Notes under the pieces: generated by a model | Told to the model about the DNA's origin: nothing | Databases searched by the model: none | Seen by the model: only the letters and a program-made list of their open reading frames with translations | Shown here: positions 25,201-36,448 of the stretch, one piece after another | Numbering within the stretch: the stretch's first letter is position 1 | How the letters are laid out: each line of letters opens with the position of its first letter | Program-made: the position numbers and the translations under genes | Assembly: GCA_036785325.1 (NCBI GenBank) | Contig: JAXIVH010000017.1 | Location: 2,356,557-2,420,556 of the forward strand | Direction of reading: 5' to 3' | From: Urophycis tenuis | Lineage: Eukaryota > Chordata > Actinopteri > Gadiformes > Phycidae | Length of the DNA stretch: 64,000 bases

Positions 25201-27686
25201 CAACAGCCCCCACTTTTCAAAATTAAAAAAAAATCTTGAGGTTCTAAAGAATGAACCCCAGCCATTGAGCCTCAGTATACGTTCCATACATTCTAAGTAT
25301 GTGGCATACAGCTCAATCAATCTTTCTTACATTTTTCATCAAATGCATCTGTAAAATGGTACAGTTCCTTCAACTGGACTTTTTTTGCAGTTTTTTTTTT
25401 GTTTTGTTTATATTTCACTTGACGTCCTGCTACTTCGACCACTCTCGCGTGACGGTTGTTTTTCCACTCGGTGCGCAAATATTTCCCTACTTAATGGCGC
25501 GCTCAGTCCTTAATCTTTTCGTCTTTCTTTTCATCAAGCGTCGAGCTCCGATGTGATTGTTTCGTCAAAGATGAAAAAAAAGAAGATAATAGACGCGACC
25601 GGCTAGCGGCGCGGCGCACAGCGCCCGCTCTGTTAGGCAGAGAGTAATCAAATCAAACGATGGGCCGGTTGCTCGGCAACGGGGAGGTCACGCTTGGCCA
25701 TTTTCCTGGGTCTCTACATCTGCTTGCTCAGCGAAAGTCCCTCTCAGCGGTGGGTCTGTGTTGCGCGCATACACCCAAAAACACATCAAGGCACACCAAT
25801 CAACCGCGCAAACAGCACTTCCACTATCGCCTAGCTATCTTCCCTCAGAGACGGGCAGGCTGTAGAAAAGCTAATGTAAGGTCCACCTTTGTGCTTTGTC
25901 TATATTCTATAGCATCACCCCGCTTAAAGGTTTGCTGCCAACAGCCCAACCGCAGAACAGATTACAAAACACCCCCATTGTCTGACCTGATGCACCATTT
26001 ATATTTCTGTTGTCTTTAATGCCTTTGTCATGCTAGAGTGCATTTTGTATGTTTTATTTCTCTCTGGAGGAGAGGAAATTGGTTGCCCCTTTACAGTGAA
26101 GCAGAGCTGTCTTCTCAATCCTGTTCTTTTGATAATACTCACTCGTTCAAAACAACTACACACGGATGAAACGTTTGAATATGCTGTATATCGGCCAACT
26201 GACTGAGCGGAATTATCTCTCCCATTTGATGACATGCTCGTGTTTGAACTTTATCTTTTCTTAATGGACTCTGCGGTTCATAGGTCTTTGTGGAATATTT
26301 ATTGTGTGAATATATATGGTGCGAACATTTATTAGCCGTTGACACCATGCAGCCGTGACACTTTGGCACAGTACAGAACCATGACTCATTGTCCCTATGT
26401 TTAAAATGTCATTAGGTCAGTAAGGGAGGGGAAAAAATAGGGAAGGGATGAAAATAATTCATTTCAATTATGGGTTTCAGATGGGTCCCAAATGGGATAA
26501 AACTAATTAAATTAAACAATGCATTGTTTGATGAAAAGCCATCTTTAGGCAATGGGCTGGCTTTGTTTCTATTTGCCAAGATTAACACCCCGCCAATACT
26601 TTCCACAATGCGGATCTTAGACCTATTAACTCTATTCAAATTGTGGTCGAGTTTGTGTGTTTGTTTCCTTGTGGTTTGTTTGGTTGAAATGCCTTGAATG
26701 TTGATTCAAAGTCAAAAAAACTGTTTCTTATTTTTTTGCCCAGAACAAGCGAATTAAACTAATAAAGCAATATTCCCCATAATGAATGCTTTGTTTCCTG
26801 TACCGAAGAAAATGAAACAAACGTAAAAAGCGTGATTATTTCCTCTTCGAACATTATTCAAATAAACTGGAATAGGATAGGAGCAACATATTATGTGATT
26901 TAATTGTATTTCCTGTTGTCTTCGCAATACCTCAGAAGTTTGCCTGGATGTTGTATGTGTATGTTTACACATACATTACATGTTCGGTTGAGAACATCCT
27001 TGCTTCTTATCAGACAATATCAGCACTGCAACAGTCAAATGGCATGACTCTCTATAGCCTCCACACATTTCTCAATAAACAGCACGGGCCATGCATCCAC
27101 AGAGATAAATCCTGATGAGAGCGTTGTCCTTTGCAGAAACATTACTTTCGAAAACTCGGCGAGCGAGAGCACGTTCATGTAGACCAGATACATCCTCTGT
27201 CAGGATATGAATCTGTTCCACTTAATGATGAAACAAATAGCTTTCAGAAGCCACTATGAATAGCCTCCAATAGTACTGACAGACGCAAGGGGGCATATCA
27301 TATAATAGTATAAGTAAATACTGCATAACAGTAGCTACTCGTGAAGTACATGCCAAAAGGAAATATGAAAATATATGGACATGAGCATTTTTTTTTTTGT
27401 GCCTATATTTACTGACCATAGAAATCCCAATATGCACACAAACAGGCCGCCGTTGCATTGACAGAAAGGCATGTATAAAATGTAACCAGACTTCATCAGA
27501 CGGTGGGTGGAATCCAAGTCAAAACAAGCAGAACATTCTTCAGTGGCCAAGTATGTCCCATGGGCACCCCTGCATGAATTTGCCAAGAGCAACTGTGATT
27601 TAATAAGCTGCATTGTCTGGAGACTGAAATCTCGCAAATCAAGAAGGGAGATTAGAATAGTCTGTTGATACAGCCATGTTTGTATA
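22251..27686. other. Intergenic DNA, no gene seen
   Basis: Mainly unique AT-rich sequence, with G runs at about 22320-22327 and 22434-22445 and scattered A/T homopolymers. A CpG-rich patch with an X-box-like palindrome at 25590-25690 is listed separately. None of the frames here shows a recognisable domain, including 24095-24367 and 25660-26019. Confidence 0.5.
25668..25680. promoter_or_regulatory. X-box-like (RFX) palindrome in CpG-rich DNA
   Basis: GTTGCTCGGCAAC has the form of an RFX-family X-box: two inverted GTTGC half sites with a short spacer. It sits at the edge of a CpG-rich stretch (about 25595-25690) in otherwise AT-rich DNA. No gene start is visible nearby. This is a motif match only. 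Confidence 0.3.

Positions 27687-27763
<77 letters not shown>
27687..27763. repeat. (CA)n microsatellite
   Basis: An uninterrupted CA array of about 38 units. Frames through it give only Val/Cys runs. Confidence 0.97.
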
Positions 27764-27765
<2 letters not shown>

Positions 27766-28282
27766 ACAGATTTCATGCACATACAATAAGCCACAAGCTT
27801 AAAGGTAATAACATGTCGTGAGCTCCAGACACTCTGTTGTGTCACAAAGGATCTGCATCTGAACCCAAAGCCACAGCCACATCCCCTGAACCTAAAAGAG
27901 ACGAGAATGGTCTAATATGTAAGGGTGACTCATGGTTAATCATCCACCATGCCGGGGGGAAATTAAACGTGACTCCATTTTGAATACAATCGCAAACATG
28001 ATTGAAGCACATGGGAACTTGGCTATAGTGAACGGGAATTTGCAACGGAGGAGCTAGTTTGAAATGAAAAAGCAGTGTAATTAGGTCACAGTGTATCGGG
28101 AGTAATGAACGGGATGGAACTTTAACTCGTGAAAACACTTTTGCGCGCCCGTAGTCATCGTTGAGCGTGGTGAACCAGATATACCTTTTTAACGACCTCT
28201 TAGTCTGTAATGCATTGTTTTTCCCTCCTTAGCGGAACTTTTTCCAAGCAACAGGTATTTGGGCTCACAGTGATTGTAGTAA
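27764..28282. other. Non-coding, no feature identified
   Basis: Unique sequence between the CA array and the SINE, with no recognisable gene or repeat. Confidence 0.5.
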
Positions 28283-28414
28283 AAGGGCAATCATGGTGTA
28301 ATAGCGCTGGTCCAAAGATACTGGGTTCGATCCCCCCCCATGTCCCCATCTGCTCTTCAGTGACTGAACTCATTGAGTTTATTCAATGAAGTGGCTCTGG
28401 ATGGAAGTGCCTGT
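28283..28414 (+). mobile_element. tRNA-derived SINE, plus strand, degraded
   Basis: A tRNA-like head is visible: a loose A-box region (about 28294-28310) is followed by a clear B box, GGGTTCGATCCC (28323-28334). About 55 bp later comes GAAGTGGCTCTGGATGGAAGTGCCTG (28389-28414, quoted here only as a diverged form of the fish SINE tail that usually reads CTTTGGATAAAAGCGTCTG). Pol III promoter elements in the head and this tail together support a SINE. No target-site duplication was found. Confidence 0.6.
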
Positions 28415-28500
28415 GTAACCAGTGGCGCAATGGATAACTGAGTTTGTTGGATTAAGACTTCCTATGACCAGAAATAACCAGGTTCGGAAAGAGCTCAAGT
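28415..28500 (+). repeat. tRNA-Arg-like relic
   Basis: AGTGGCGCAATGGATAAC (28421-28438) has the A box and D-arm sequence of eukaryotic tRNA-Arg genes (GTGGCGCAATGGATA is identical to the conserved part). A GGTTCGG at 28481-28487 is a damaged B box. The cloverleaf is broken, so this is a tRNA pseudogene or a second SINE head. It directly abuts the end of the preceding SINE. Confidence 0.45.
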
Positions 28501-28633
28501 GTGTGAAATGACCAATGAATTAAGACACAGGAAACCAGGTTGAAAGTTAACTTAAATTATTATTGATGTTCCAGAATTTCAGGAAAACTGTTCAGCAATT
28601 CATATCATCAAAAGCAGATATGGAAAATAAAAA
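28501..28633. other. Non-coding link, no feature identified
   Basis: AT-rich sequence between the tRNA-like relic and the GGGGGCCCTTT repeats; probably part of the same repeat composite. Confidence 0.4.
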
Positions 28634-28775
28634 ATAGGGGGCCCTTTATATGTCAATTTTCAAAAGAGATATTGAAAATAAAAAACAGGGACAGGGGGCC
28701 CTTTAAGTTTCAGGGGATTCAAGTGAATGCATTCAAGAAAATAATAAACAAGGGGGCCCTTTAAGCTTTCAGAAA
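28634..28775. repeat. Three diverged copies of a GGGGGCCCTTT unit
   Basis: The string GGGGGCCCTTT occurs three times, at about 28637, 28697 and 28752. Each is preceded by a GAAAATAAAAAA-type A-rich stretch, and the copies are spaced about 55-60 bp apart. The flanks diverge, so this is an old tandem array or part of a retroelement UTR. No family is recognised. Confidence 0.6.
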
Positions 28776-29740
28776 GTTTCAAAAAGAGGAGCTTTTGGGT
28801 ATGGGCACAGATGCTACCACTGTTAGTAACAGGAGGGGGATTGGGCTTGGGGGTTCTGGGGTTTCAGGTCCAACTGGGTAAGCTCGCCATCAATTCCAGG
28901 CCTCACAAAAACCTGACTTGCAAGGCCAGGTGAAAGGTTTATTAGTTATCAAATGATTTCAGTTGTACAACATTTTATCATTTTAGTTCATTCAGCATGA
29001 TTAAATTCAACATTTAAATCATGATTGAGATGTCCATTGCATGCAGTAGCTCATGAATAGAATACAATATATTTCAATAAATCAAATATTATTTTCATTA
29101 TCCTTTTAAGAATTAAACCAAAAACGTATTCAATTCTGATAAAGGTCTGAATAGTAAACGTCACAAGTACTTTATTCATCACAAACGGTAAATAGTAGGC
29201 CAATGGGTGAGTGTGTGTTTTTTATTTATTTGTTTTTTTAACAAAACTGACATACAAACATGATCTTCTGGTTTCAGCAAGCAATGCCGCGTCTCCCCTA
29301 TAGGCGTTTTTAGCCCCACAATAAACAGTGAGAAACGAGATTAATGATATCTCATGTATAATTAAAACCAATCCAAATCTGCAGCCAGTGCAGTCGTCTC
29401 TCCACACACACATACCCACCACTGTGCCTTTGGATGTCGGCCTTTGATTATGAACACTTAGATCACACAAGCCCCATTGTATTTACTGTGTAATGGTGTC
29501 CCTGGTGCGGTGGGGGTCACATCAACATTATGGGGTGAATTGAGACGAAGCGGTTATCACCGAGTCTTTCTGTTTATCAGCGGGACCCGCTCTCATCGCA
29601 GTGGCCTTCCACGGCAGGTCCCGCGCTGATTAGCACTCGTTTTCCTAATGATTCACGTCATTGATTCCACAATGTATGTTATGCTATCTATAATGGATTC
29701 ATTTGCCTCTCGTCTCTGTGTGCACGCACACGCAGCACAT
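28776..29740. other. Non-coding, possible retroelement remnant
   Basis: At 28860-28960 the minus strand has an AATAAA signal followed by a C-rich end containing ACCTGAAACC, also found in the LTR near 62.13 kb. This hints at an eroded LTR but is too weak to call. The rest is AT-rich. The part from 29530 to 29660 is non-repetitive and contains GATTA/TAAT cores. No gene is seen. Confidence 0.35.
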
Positions 29741-29791
29741 GCGCACATGCATGCACACACACACACACACACACATACACTCACACCCATG

Positions 29792-29824
<33 letters not shown>

Positions 29825-30000
29825 ACTCACACCCATGTACACACACACACACACACACTCACACCCATGTACACACACGCACACAAACACACATGTATGC
29901 ACACACCCACACACACATGCATGCACACACACACACACTCACACATACACACACACATGTATGCACACACACACACATGCACGCACACAGACAATGGAAA
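29741..30000. repeat. Imperfect CA/ACACCCATG minisatellite
   Basis: Long CA runs are interrupted periodically by CACTCACACCCATG and ATGCATG-type segments. Threonine/histidine-rich frames here are repeat translations. Confidence 0.9.
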
Positions 30001-33000
30001 AAATGACGTTGACGTGTAATAGCACATTATCTGGACTCCAAGAAAGACCATTACAAGCTTGTTCTCCTGTGATCTTGATGACGGGCATGGTGTCGCAGCT
30101 TGAATAGCAAGCAGAAGTGGCGGATAGTGTATACTGACGAAAGAAGAAGCCTTGGTCTAGCGGGGGAGCGATGTGAAACACAACAAATAGAGGGACCGAC
30201 CGAGACAGAGAGAGTCACAGACATTTTGCCTGGATGACGGGGGGGGGAAAAGAAAAAAGTGTGGCAGCACAGATTGTTAGCAGAGCTCATGTAATGTTGT
30301 AACACTCTAAATAGCCTAACACAACACGGGTTGTTAGTTTCAGTGTCGCGCATCTTGGAAGTAAAGTCCCCAATCTTTATCCCGAAGTCATCGCGGAATT
30401 AGTCGCAAACGTGGCAAAGTGCTGTTCAAATTGTCCCCCCCCCCCCCCCGCCCCCCGAGTTGAAACGACAACGCCGCAATTTTTTTCCCCCGGTCCTAAA
30501 TTAAGCCTTTGTTAACGAATTAAAACGAGAGCACTCCGCTCATTAGGCTTGTTTGACTTGAAGTTAAAACCCTTTTTTTTTAAATAAATAATGTGGTGTC
30601 AAGCGCCCGGCAGTGTGATGGCAGTGGCAAGACAATTAGACCGACTCGCGCCATGCCTTCCCACCATCGCTTCCTTCTGTCACATCGCCACTTTTGGCCC
30701 GCCCCACCCCCCGGCATTACAATATTTGGGACAGGTTTACCTTGTGCGCCAACGGTTAAATCCCCATTCAATTGAGTCACGCCATATAGATGTGTCGCTC
30801 AGCACTCGGCTCACTCAGCGCTCATCGTTTTCAAGATGAGTTGCGATGAGCAAACAAGGAAAGTAATTCCAAAGCCTGGCCAGCATTATGTTTCACCCCC
30901 CCCCCCCCCCCCCCCCCCCCCATGATGAGGTCTATAATATCCTCTTAGTTCTGTTTTTGCTTGCCTTTTATTAACATTTTTTTTGCCCACACATAAGGGC
31001 AACTTGTTGAAAACAGCAGCCGACCACTCAGCGGTGGGTGTGGGGCATTGACGTCATCGTCATGCTAACAAAGGCCCAATGTGGCCGCTGTGATTGGTCG
31101 ACGTGTCACCAGGCGTGGGTGGAACAGTGGTCGCTACGTTGCCGCTGGGTGTCGCACGGATGGTTGCCACGACTACGGGCCGAGCGGCAACCTCCCTTTT
31201 TGCGAGGTCACCGACGGAGACGTGTTCGAATGGCGACCGGTCGGCATCGAATGTTTCGACGAACACCTTCTCCAAAAACAACAACAAAGAGCGCAGCGTG
31301 GGTGTGGGTGTGGAAGAGGGCGGGGCCTACCTCCAGGGGGTAGCGCTGTTGCCTTGTTTCCTGGGAGCTCCGAGGAGCGAGAGCTGAGGGTCTGAGGCAA
31401 GGCTGTCCACCGCCATCGCCACCCCCCCCCCCCCCCATCTCCACCGACAGGCAGGTCGGACTAATGGGCCGAGGTGTGAACGGTGTGCGACTGTGTGTCT
31501 GTCTGTGTGAATGTGTATTTATGTGTGTGTGTGTGTGTGTCTGTCCCAGCCACTCACTGTCTCCCCACCTAAGCCACCATTGTCAGCATCGTCGGACCCC
31601 CCCCCCCCCCCCCCCCCCCCCGCCGTCCGTCCCCCTCGTCCCCCTGGCGACCCAGAATAGGCGCCTAAAGAAGACGGATGGCTAAACAGCGTGACATTTT
31701 GCCTCCGATTAGCGGCGTCTCTCTTTTCCCCCCCCGACTCTCGGAGTGAGGGGTGGGGGTGGAGGGGGGTGGGGGGGGGGGGGAAACAATTAAGGCGCCC
31801 TTGAGTTTGACCTTCATTGATGAATGTGCACCAATATTATTATCGAGTCCAATAAACTTAACAACCTTAACCGTCTGACACAGGACTGTAGCCACGGGAA
31901 CGCACGCTCTTCTGAGCTCAGGGCGGCAGACGACGACGCCGTCGGCGGAATTTTAAGAGACGAGACGCGAGGGATGGAACGGGGGATGGATGAAACGACC
32001 CGGGAAAACGGAGGCAGACTGTAGGGGGACGGGCTTGACAAATGACGTGGATGGGGTTCATAACTACACGTGCGATGTTGGCGACTTGTGTGTCCCCGCA
32101 ACCGTTATCAAAGTCTTTTTTTTTTTTTTTCAGGGGGGGGGGGGTTGGATCATTGCCTTCTGAATGCACCCCAGAAGCCTTCATGCCATGGTTTTTAAAG
32201 CTGTCTGCGTTGTGATCAGATCAACCGAGACACCTTTTTTTTTTTTTTTTTTTTTTTTTCCTTCTGTGACACATGTGAAAATATGTACTTTGTGTATCGT
32301 GGCTGAAATCTAATTTGTCAAACTGCTGACAAAAAAGCGGTTTGGGGGGGGGGAGAAAAGAAACATGCAGTTCCCTTTCAAAAGAAGCAATTTCTGTCTG
32401 TCAGATTTTGGCAACAGAACTAAAGGTGTGTTTTTATTTTTTTTCTGCACACTTCTTTGGACTTGAGGAGGCAGTTACAGATGGCAATTACGATCAGCTG
32501 TATGCATATTTCTTTTGGAGATATGAGCATCGAAGTTTGCCTTGCGCGGCTGGGGTTGTGTCATTAATTTGGGAGGTAGTTATCACGTTCTCGAGTGTAA
32601 TTACACGGTTAGAAACAATTTGCGACCCTAGAATGCCCCTTCGTTCCATTCACTCTGGGAGAGGAAAAACTGCAATGTTCGAACAAGTGAACAAATGGCA
32701 AGAAACTTTTGAATACTTTTGAATTCATTTTGCCATTGTGTTGTTGTTGCCTTTGTTAAAAGTCTGAGGGAACAAAGGAGAAGGCGAGGTCAAACCTCAT
32801 GGACAAACAAAGAGGGTTTTATGTGTTCACCTCTGTGTTCCCGGCAGAAGAGTGGCCCACTTATCATTACGCTGATTCACTTTGTTGTTGTACTTTAACC
32901 AATCAATATTAAGTATGAAAATAAAACCATCAAAATATCAAACTTTTTGATTTCCATTCAGTTTTAGTACAATCATTTGTCAACTAAAGTGTAACTTCAG

Positions 33001-33269
33001 CGGGGTCCTGTATGCGCTGGACAGGTGGGCTCAGCCTATTAAATGTAATGGCTGAGGGCCTTCGTATGGAAGGACAGTGATAAAACTGTGATGTTCAATG
33101 TGGGCCCTTCAGCGTGGGCAGACCCCAGGCTTAATATCAAGTGTCTCAAACTATCTGTGTGTCTGCAGCTCACTTTTCAATGTACAAGAAACATTTTGAG
33201 TTTGAAGACAATACAGCTGCAGTTGCATACGTACACCAACTTATCATATTTGCATTCTTCTGTGTTTTC
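30001..33269. other. Intergenic DNA with C runs and CRE/CCAAT motifs
   Basis: Contains C15 (30435-30449), C26 (30896-30921), C25 (31597-31621) and poly(T) runs (32114-32130, 32237-32259). A CpG-richer stretch lies at about 31020-31400. Frames here lack identifiable domains, including a fairly complex 126-codon frame at 32342-32722. Confidence 0.5.
31049..31097. promoter_or_regulatory. CRE and inverted CCAAT pair
   Basis: A full CRE palindrome TGACGTCA (31049-31056) lies about 36 bp before an inverted CCAAT box GATTGG (31092-31097), followed by about 280 bp of CpG-rich DNA. This arrangement is typical of CpG promoters. No first exon is identifiable. Confidence 0.3.
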
Positions 33270-33432
33270 TCTGTAGTCTGTACAATATCTGTTTGTCTGT
33301 TTGTTTGTCTGATTGTCCATTTTGTTCATTTTGCTCCGCAGGTCTGAGAGGACTGCAATTTCATCTGTGCTATATGCCTGCCATGTAGCACATTTGACAA
33401 TAAAGTTACTTGAACTTGAACTGAACTTGATA
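33270..33432 (+). mobile_element. LINE 3' end (L2/CR1-like), plus strand
   Basis: The terminus reads GACAATAAAGTTACTTGAAC (33396-33415) with an AATAAA signal at 33399-33404 and short TTGAAC/TGAACT terminal repeats to about 33431. A pyrimidine-rich TTTGTCTG repeat and GACTGCAATTTCATCTGTGC (33351-33370), characteristic of such 3' UTRs, lie just upstream. The terminus aligns by eye with the inverted copy at 3146-3200, so both probably belong to one family. The element is 5'-truncated, without a reverse transcriptase frame, and its left limit is approximate. Confidence 0.65.
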
Positions 33433-34258
33433 TGTAAAGAAAGGTCAAAACTGAGGGCAAGGGGGTAAATTCAAAGTTCTTTCATTTTATTCTTGTTTAA
33501 AAAATGTTTTATGCAACTGCAACTATATAACTGTTCTGTCTCAAAATACATTTTCAAACTCTTTCTTCATATTTTTACATTTCAAGAGTTACAAAAACAG
33601 AATCCACACGTGTATGTACATACAAATATGCAGTTATGCATGTACTTACGTAGTCGTATTTGTCTGCAGTTTTTTCACACTCCAAATAAAACAATTCAAC
33701 ACCAAGGATTTCCATGAGAACAATTTACTACCAGAATTGCGCAATGTGTTCATTGTGTGCTGGTGGTACAGCTCTCAGTTCACATAGATCCAGGACCCGT
33801 GCCTAGTACAAACTAGTGCTTCAACCAGGCCTGTTTTTATGTGTTTTCTGGCTGTTCAAGATCAATTGATCATGATAATTTATTTTTTTTCAACCTGTTG
33901 AATTGGCCCCAAATTGAGAGAGCTTGCTTCTGCCTCCTGCTGCAAACCAAGCTGTGATTCAACGTCGAATCATTTTAACGGAACTGTGATCGTCAATAAA
34001 CCTCAACCCTCCCGCCACTCCCGAAAACACTTGTTTTTGCCACTGGCAGGCTCAGAAAAAGACAGAGGCTGAGGACAAAAAAGTATGCAGCAATAACCAA
34101 GTTAAGGGGGTTGGATAAAAGTATAGATGTGTTCAAACAATATTCAACTATTATTATCAAAGCTATAAAAAAACATGTATGTTGGTGATTCCGACATATC
34201 ACCGAAAGCATCTGAGATTATGGAAGTGAGGTTTTCCTGGAAGTCTGACCCGACCACC
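33433..34258. other. Non-coding, no feature identified
   Basis: AT-rich unique sequence between the LINE tail and the TG array. Confidence 0.5.
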
Positions 34259-34352
34259 CTGTGAGTGTGTGTGCGTGTGTGTCTGTGTGTGTGTGTGTGT
34301 GTCTGTGTGTGTGTGTGTGTGCGTGTGCATGTGTGTGTGTGTGTGTGTCGGT
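34259..34352. repeat. Imperfect (TG)n microsatellite
   Basis: TG array interrupted by TCTG, CG and CATG variants. Confidence 0.95.
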
Positions 34353-34697
34353 GTGTATGTGCACAGATTTAAATTCTTGGCGGAGAAGTGAGGCAGGTGC
34401 ACGTTGTCTTTTAAGCTATGAAACTCAAGACGCCCTTTCCTGGTAATCTCCCCGAGCATTGTTGACACTCTATATGTTCCCCGCTGGAGAATAAGTAGGC
34501 TATATCGGGCGTACGTCGGCTATATCGGGCCGTCCCGGCATGGCAACCTGCCGCCCGACACACTGGGATAAAAATACAAAAAACACAAGGATGAGTTTGA
34601 GCTTTGAACTTGAAGGAATAAACTGACACCACTGGAGTGATGGAAAGTAATGGAGAGAATAACAATTCCCTCTGGATGTACTTGTTGCCCGTATGTA

Positions 34698-34703
34698 TGT
34701 ATC

Positions 34704-34728
<25 letters not shown>
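34698..34728. repeat. (AT)n microsatellite with flanking GTAT
   Basis: An uninterrupted AT run (about 34705-34728) between ATGTATGTAT repeats. Confidence 0.9.
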
Positions 34729-34740
<12 letters not shown>

Positions 34741-34790
34741 CGTGTAAAGGTCCCCTATTTTACAAGCCATTCATTTCACATCAGTCACAG

Positions 34791-34905
34791 TTTGTGACAT
34801 CACAAGTGCGAAACTCCCCATGTCTGATACACGGGTCAGCTCCGGTCGGTTGATGCAGTTCGCCTCACAATCAGTGTCGACAGTCCCACACGGTGATGTC
34901 ACAAA
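34791..34905. mobile_element. 115-bp MITE-like segment with 13-bp inverted ends
   Basis: TTTGTGACATCAC (34791-34803) is the exact reverse complement of GTGATGTCACAAA (34893-34905). The 89 bp between have no coding capacity. Size and perfect inverted termini suggest a small non-autonomous element. However, no flanking target duplication is clear, and the ends also contain CRE-like cores, so a paired regulatory motif is an alternative. Confidence 0.35.
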
Positions 34906-35514
34906 GGGATGGGCTTTGAAACGGCTTGTGAACGCGACACCTGGTGGTGAAACAGGGGGCCTTTTTTAATATATGAGACCAGTTGTCTTTATTGGGTTCT
35001 TTTTTTTATTGGATTACTTTGCTTAGTTGTATTACTTTACATATTACACATTACTTTACATATTACTTTACCAAAGTTTAGTAGCAATTTAGAATAACTG
35101 CAACTGAAGCATTGAAAAAGTAGTAGTTAATTGTGAATGCATCATTTCTAAAACATTGTTCTGACAATCACAAGTAATTCCTAATCAGTGAAATAAATAT
35201 CAATATAGAAAATATAAATGATTAGTAAGAGATTATTAATGACACAATGGTTTATAAGCTACATAAGCCGAAGTTAATGATTCACAAACTATTTACATTG
35301 TGTTAATAAAACATTATAAACACTTCATGTAAGCAATTCATTACTTGAGTTGAGCATGAGTTGTATGCGTATTTAAGTTAGAAGTATTTTCCACAAGCTC
35401 ATCTGAAGTGAGAACTATCTATGACTTCCTAAGCATTTAAAGTTAAAGTGAAACTAAATGCCTCTGGTAATAGCACTACCAACGGAATGTCAGTCATAAC
35501 CTCAGATGAGGTAA
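34906..35514. other. AT-rich non-coding, no feature identified
   Basis: AT-rich unique sequence with many short direct repeats of TTACTTTACATATTAC type near 35031-35070. No gene is seen. Confidence 0.5.
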
Positions 35515-35585
35515 TAGTTGGTGACTCAGCGGCACTGATAACTGTTGGTTCTCAGCTCTGGAGACCCGGGTTCTACTCCTGCCGA
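35515..35585 (+). repeat. tRNA-like SINE head fragment
   Basis: GGTGACTCAGCGGC (35520-35533) resembles a pol III A box. GGGTTCTACTCC (35568-35579), about 45 bp later, resembles a B box with two changes from GGTTCGANTCC. The spacing suits a long-variable-arm tRNA or a SINE head. No tail is recognised, so this is probably an eroded SINE. Confidence 0.4.
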
Positions 35586-36180
35586 GGGCAGTGTACACAG
35601 AAGCCTACTGTCATTTGGGAACTATAACAATGTTAAGTTATGCCATAACCTCCTACCAGATCATAGTCTCCATAGCTGTTTGACTTCTACGATGCACGGC
35701 AAAGAAACTTGTGATGAAAGCGCAAACAAATATAAACAGCCTAACTCACTTCACAAGCTAATAGTTAGCTAATAGTAGCTACTAATTCATATAGCTACAA
35801 TATTTATCAACGCTGAATAAACTAGGAATTTCCAATGTACTACAACTTTATTAATGTTTGTCAAAGTTTAAGTTAAAGTAATTCTGCTGTGCTACTTATT
35901 TTTTTCTCAGTACATTTTCAAATTATTCCATGCCCTTCGTTGTATAGATAAATATAGGCCTGTCACACACAGGCCTCATTGTAGAAATGTTCACATGTTC
36001 CCCTGTTGATGACCACAGCATGAGTGCTGGTAATTACCAGATCCTGGCATGAACAGAAGCAGCCATCTTTGAAGTTCCTGATCTCCAACAAGAAGAAAAA
36101 TGTCATCCATATGGCTGCCAGAGATAATCTAATACCTTTGCCGTTGTTCGGCAGCTCCCGCGCTCATATTCAGAACACTC
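35586..36180. other. Non-coding, no feature identified
   Basis: AT-rich unique sequence with small direct repeats (TAATAGTTAGCTAATAGTAG near 35760). Confidence 0.5.
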
Positions 36181-36448
36181 ACACGCACGCACACACACAC
36201 ACACACAGTGTCGCACACACACACGCACGCACGCACGCACGCACGCACACACACGAACACACGCACACTTATACACAGGCACATACACCGATATCCACAC
36301 ACACGCACACAAAAATGCACGCAAACATATACACAGGCACACACACCGATATCAACACACGCACAGACTTTAACATGCACACACACAAACACACGCACAC
36401 ACACACACACACACACACAGACTTTAACATGCACACACACACACATAC
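36181..36448. repeat. Imperfect CA array with higher-order repeats
   Basis: CA-rich array containing CACGCACG runs (36222-36250), two copies of a CACAGGCACA..CACCGATATC unit (near 36276 and 36333) and two copies of CAGACTTTAACATGCACAC (36364 and 36418). These are nested duplications. Confidence 0.9.

Noticed and set aside
8060..31105. Shared GATTGGTCGACG at about 8071 and 31093 as a common promoter module
   Set aside because: Many 12-base matches are expected by chance in 64 kb and the flanks do not align.
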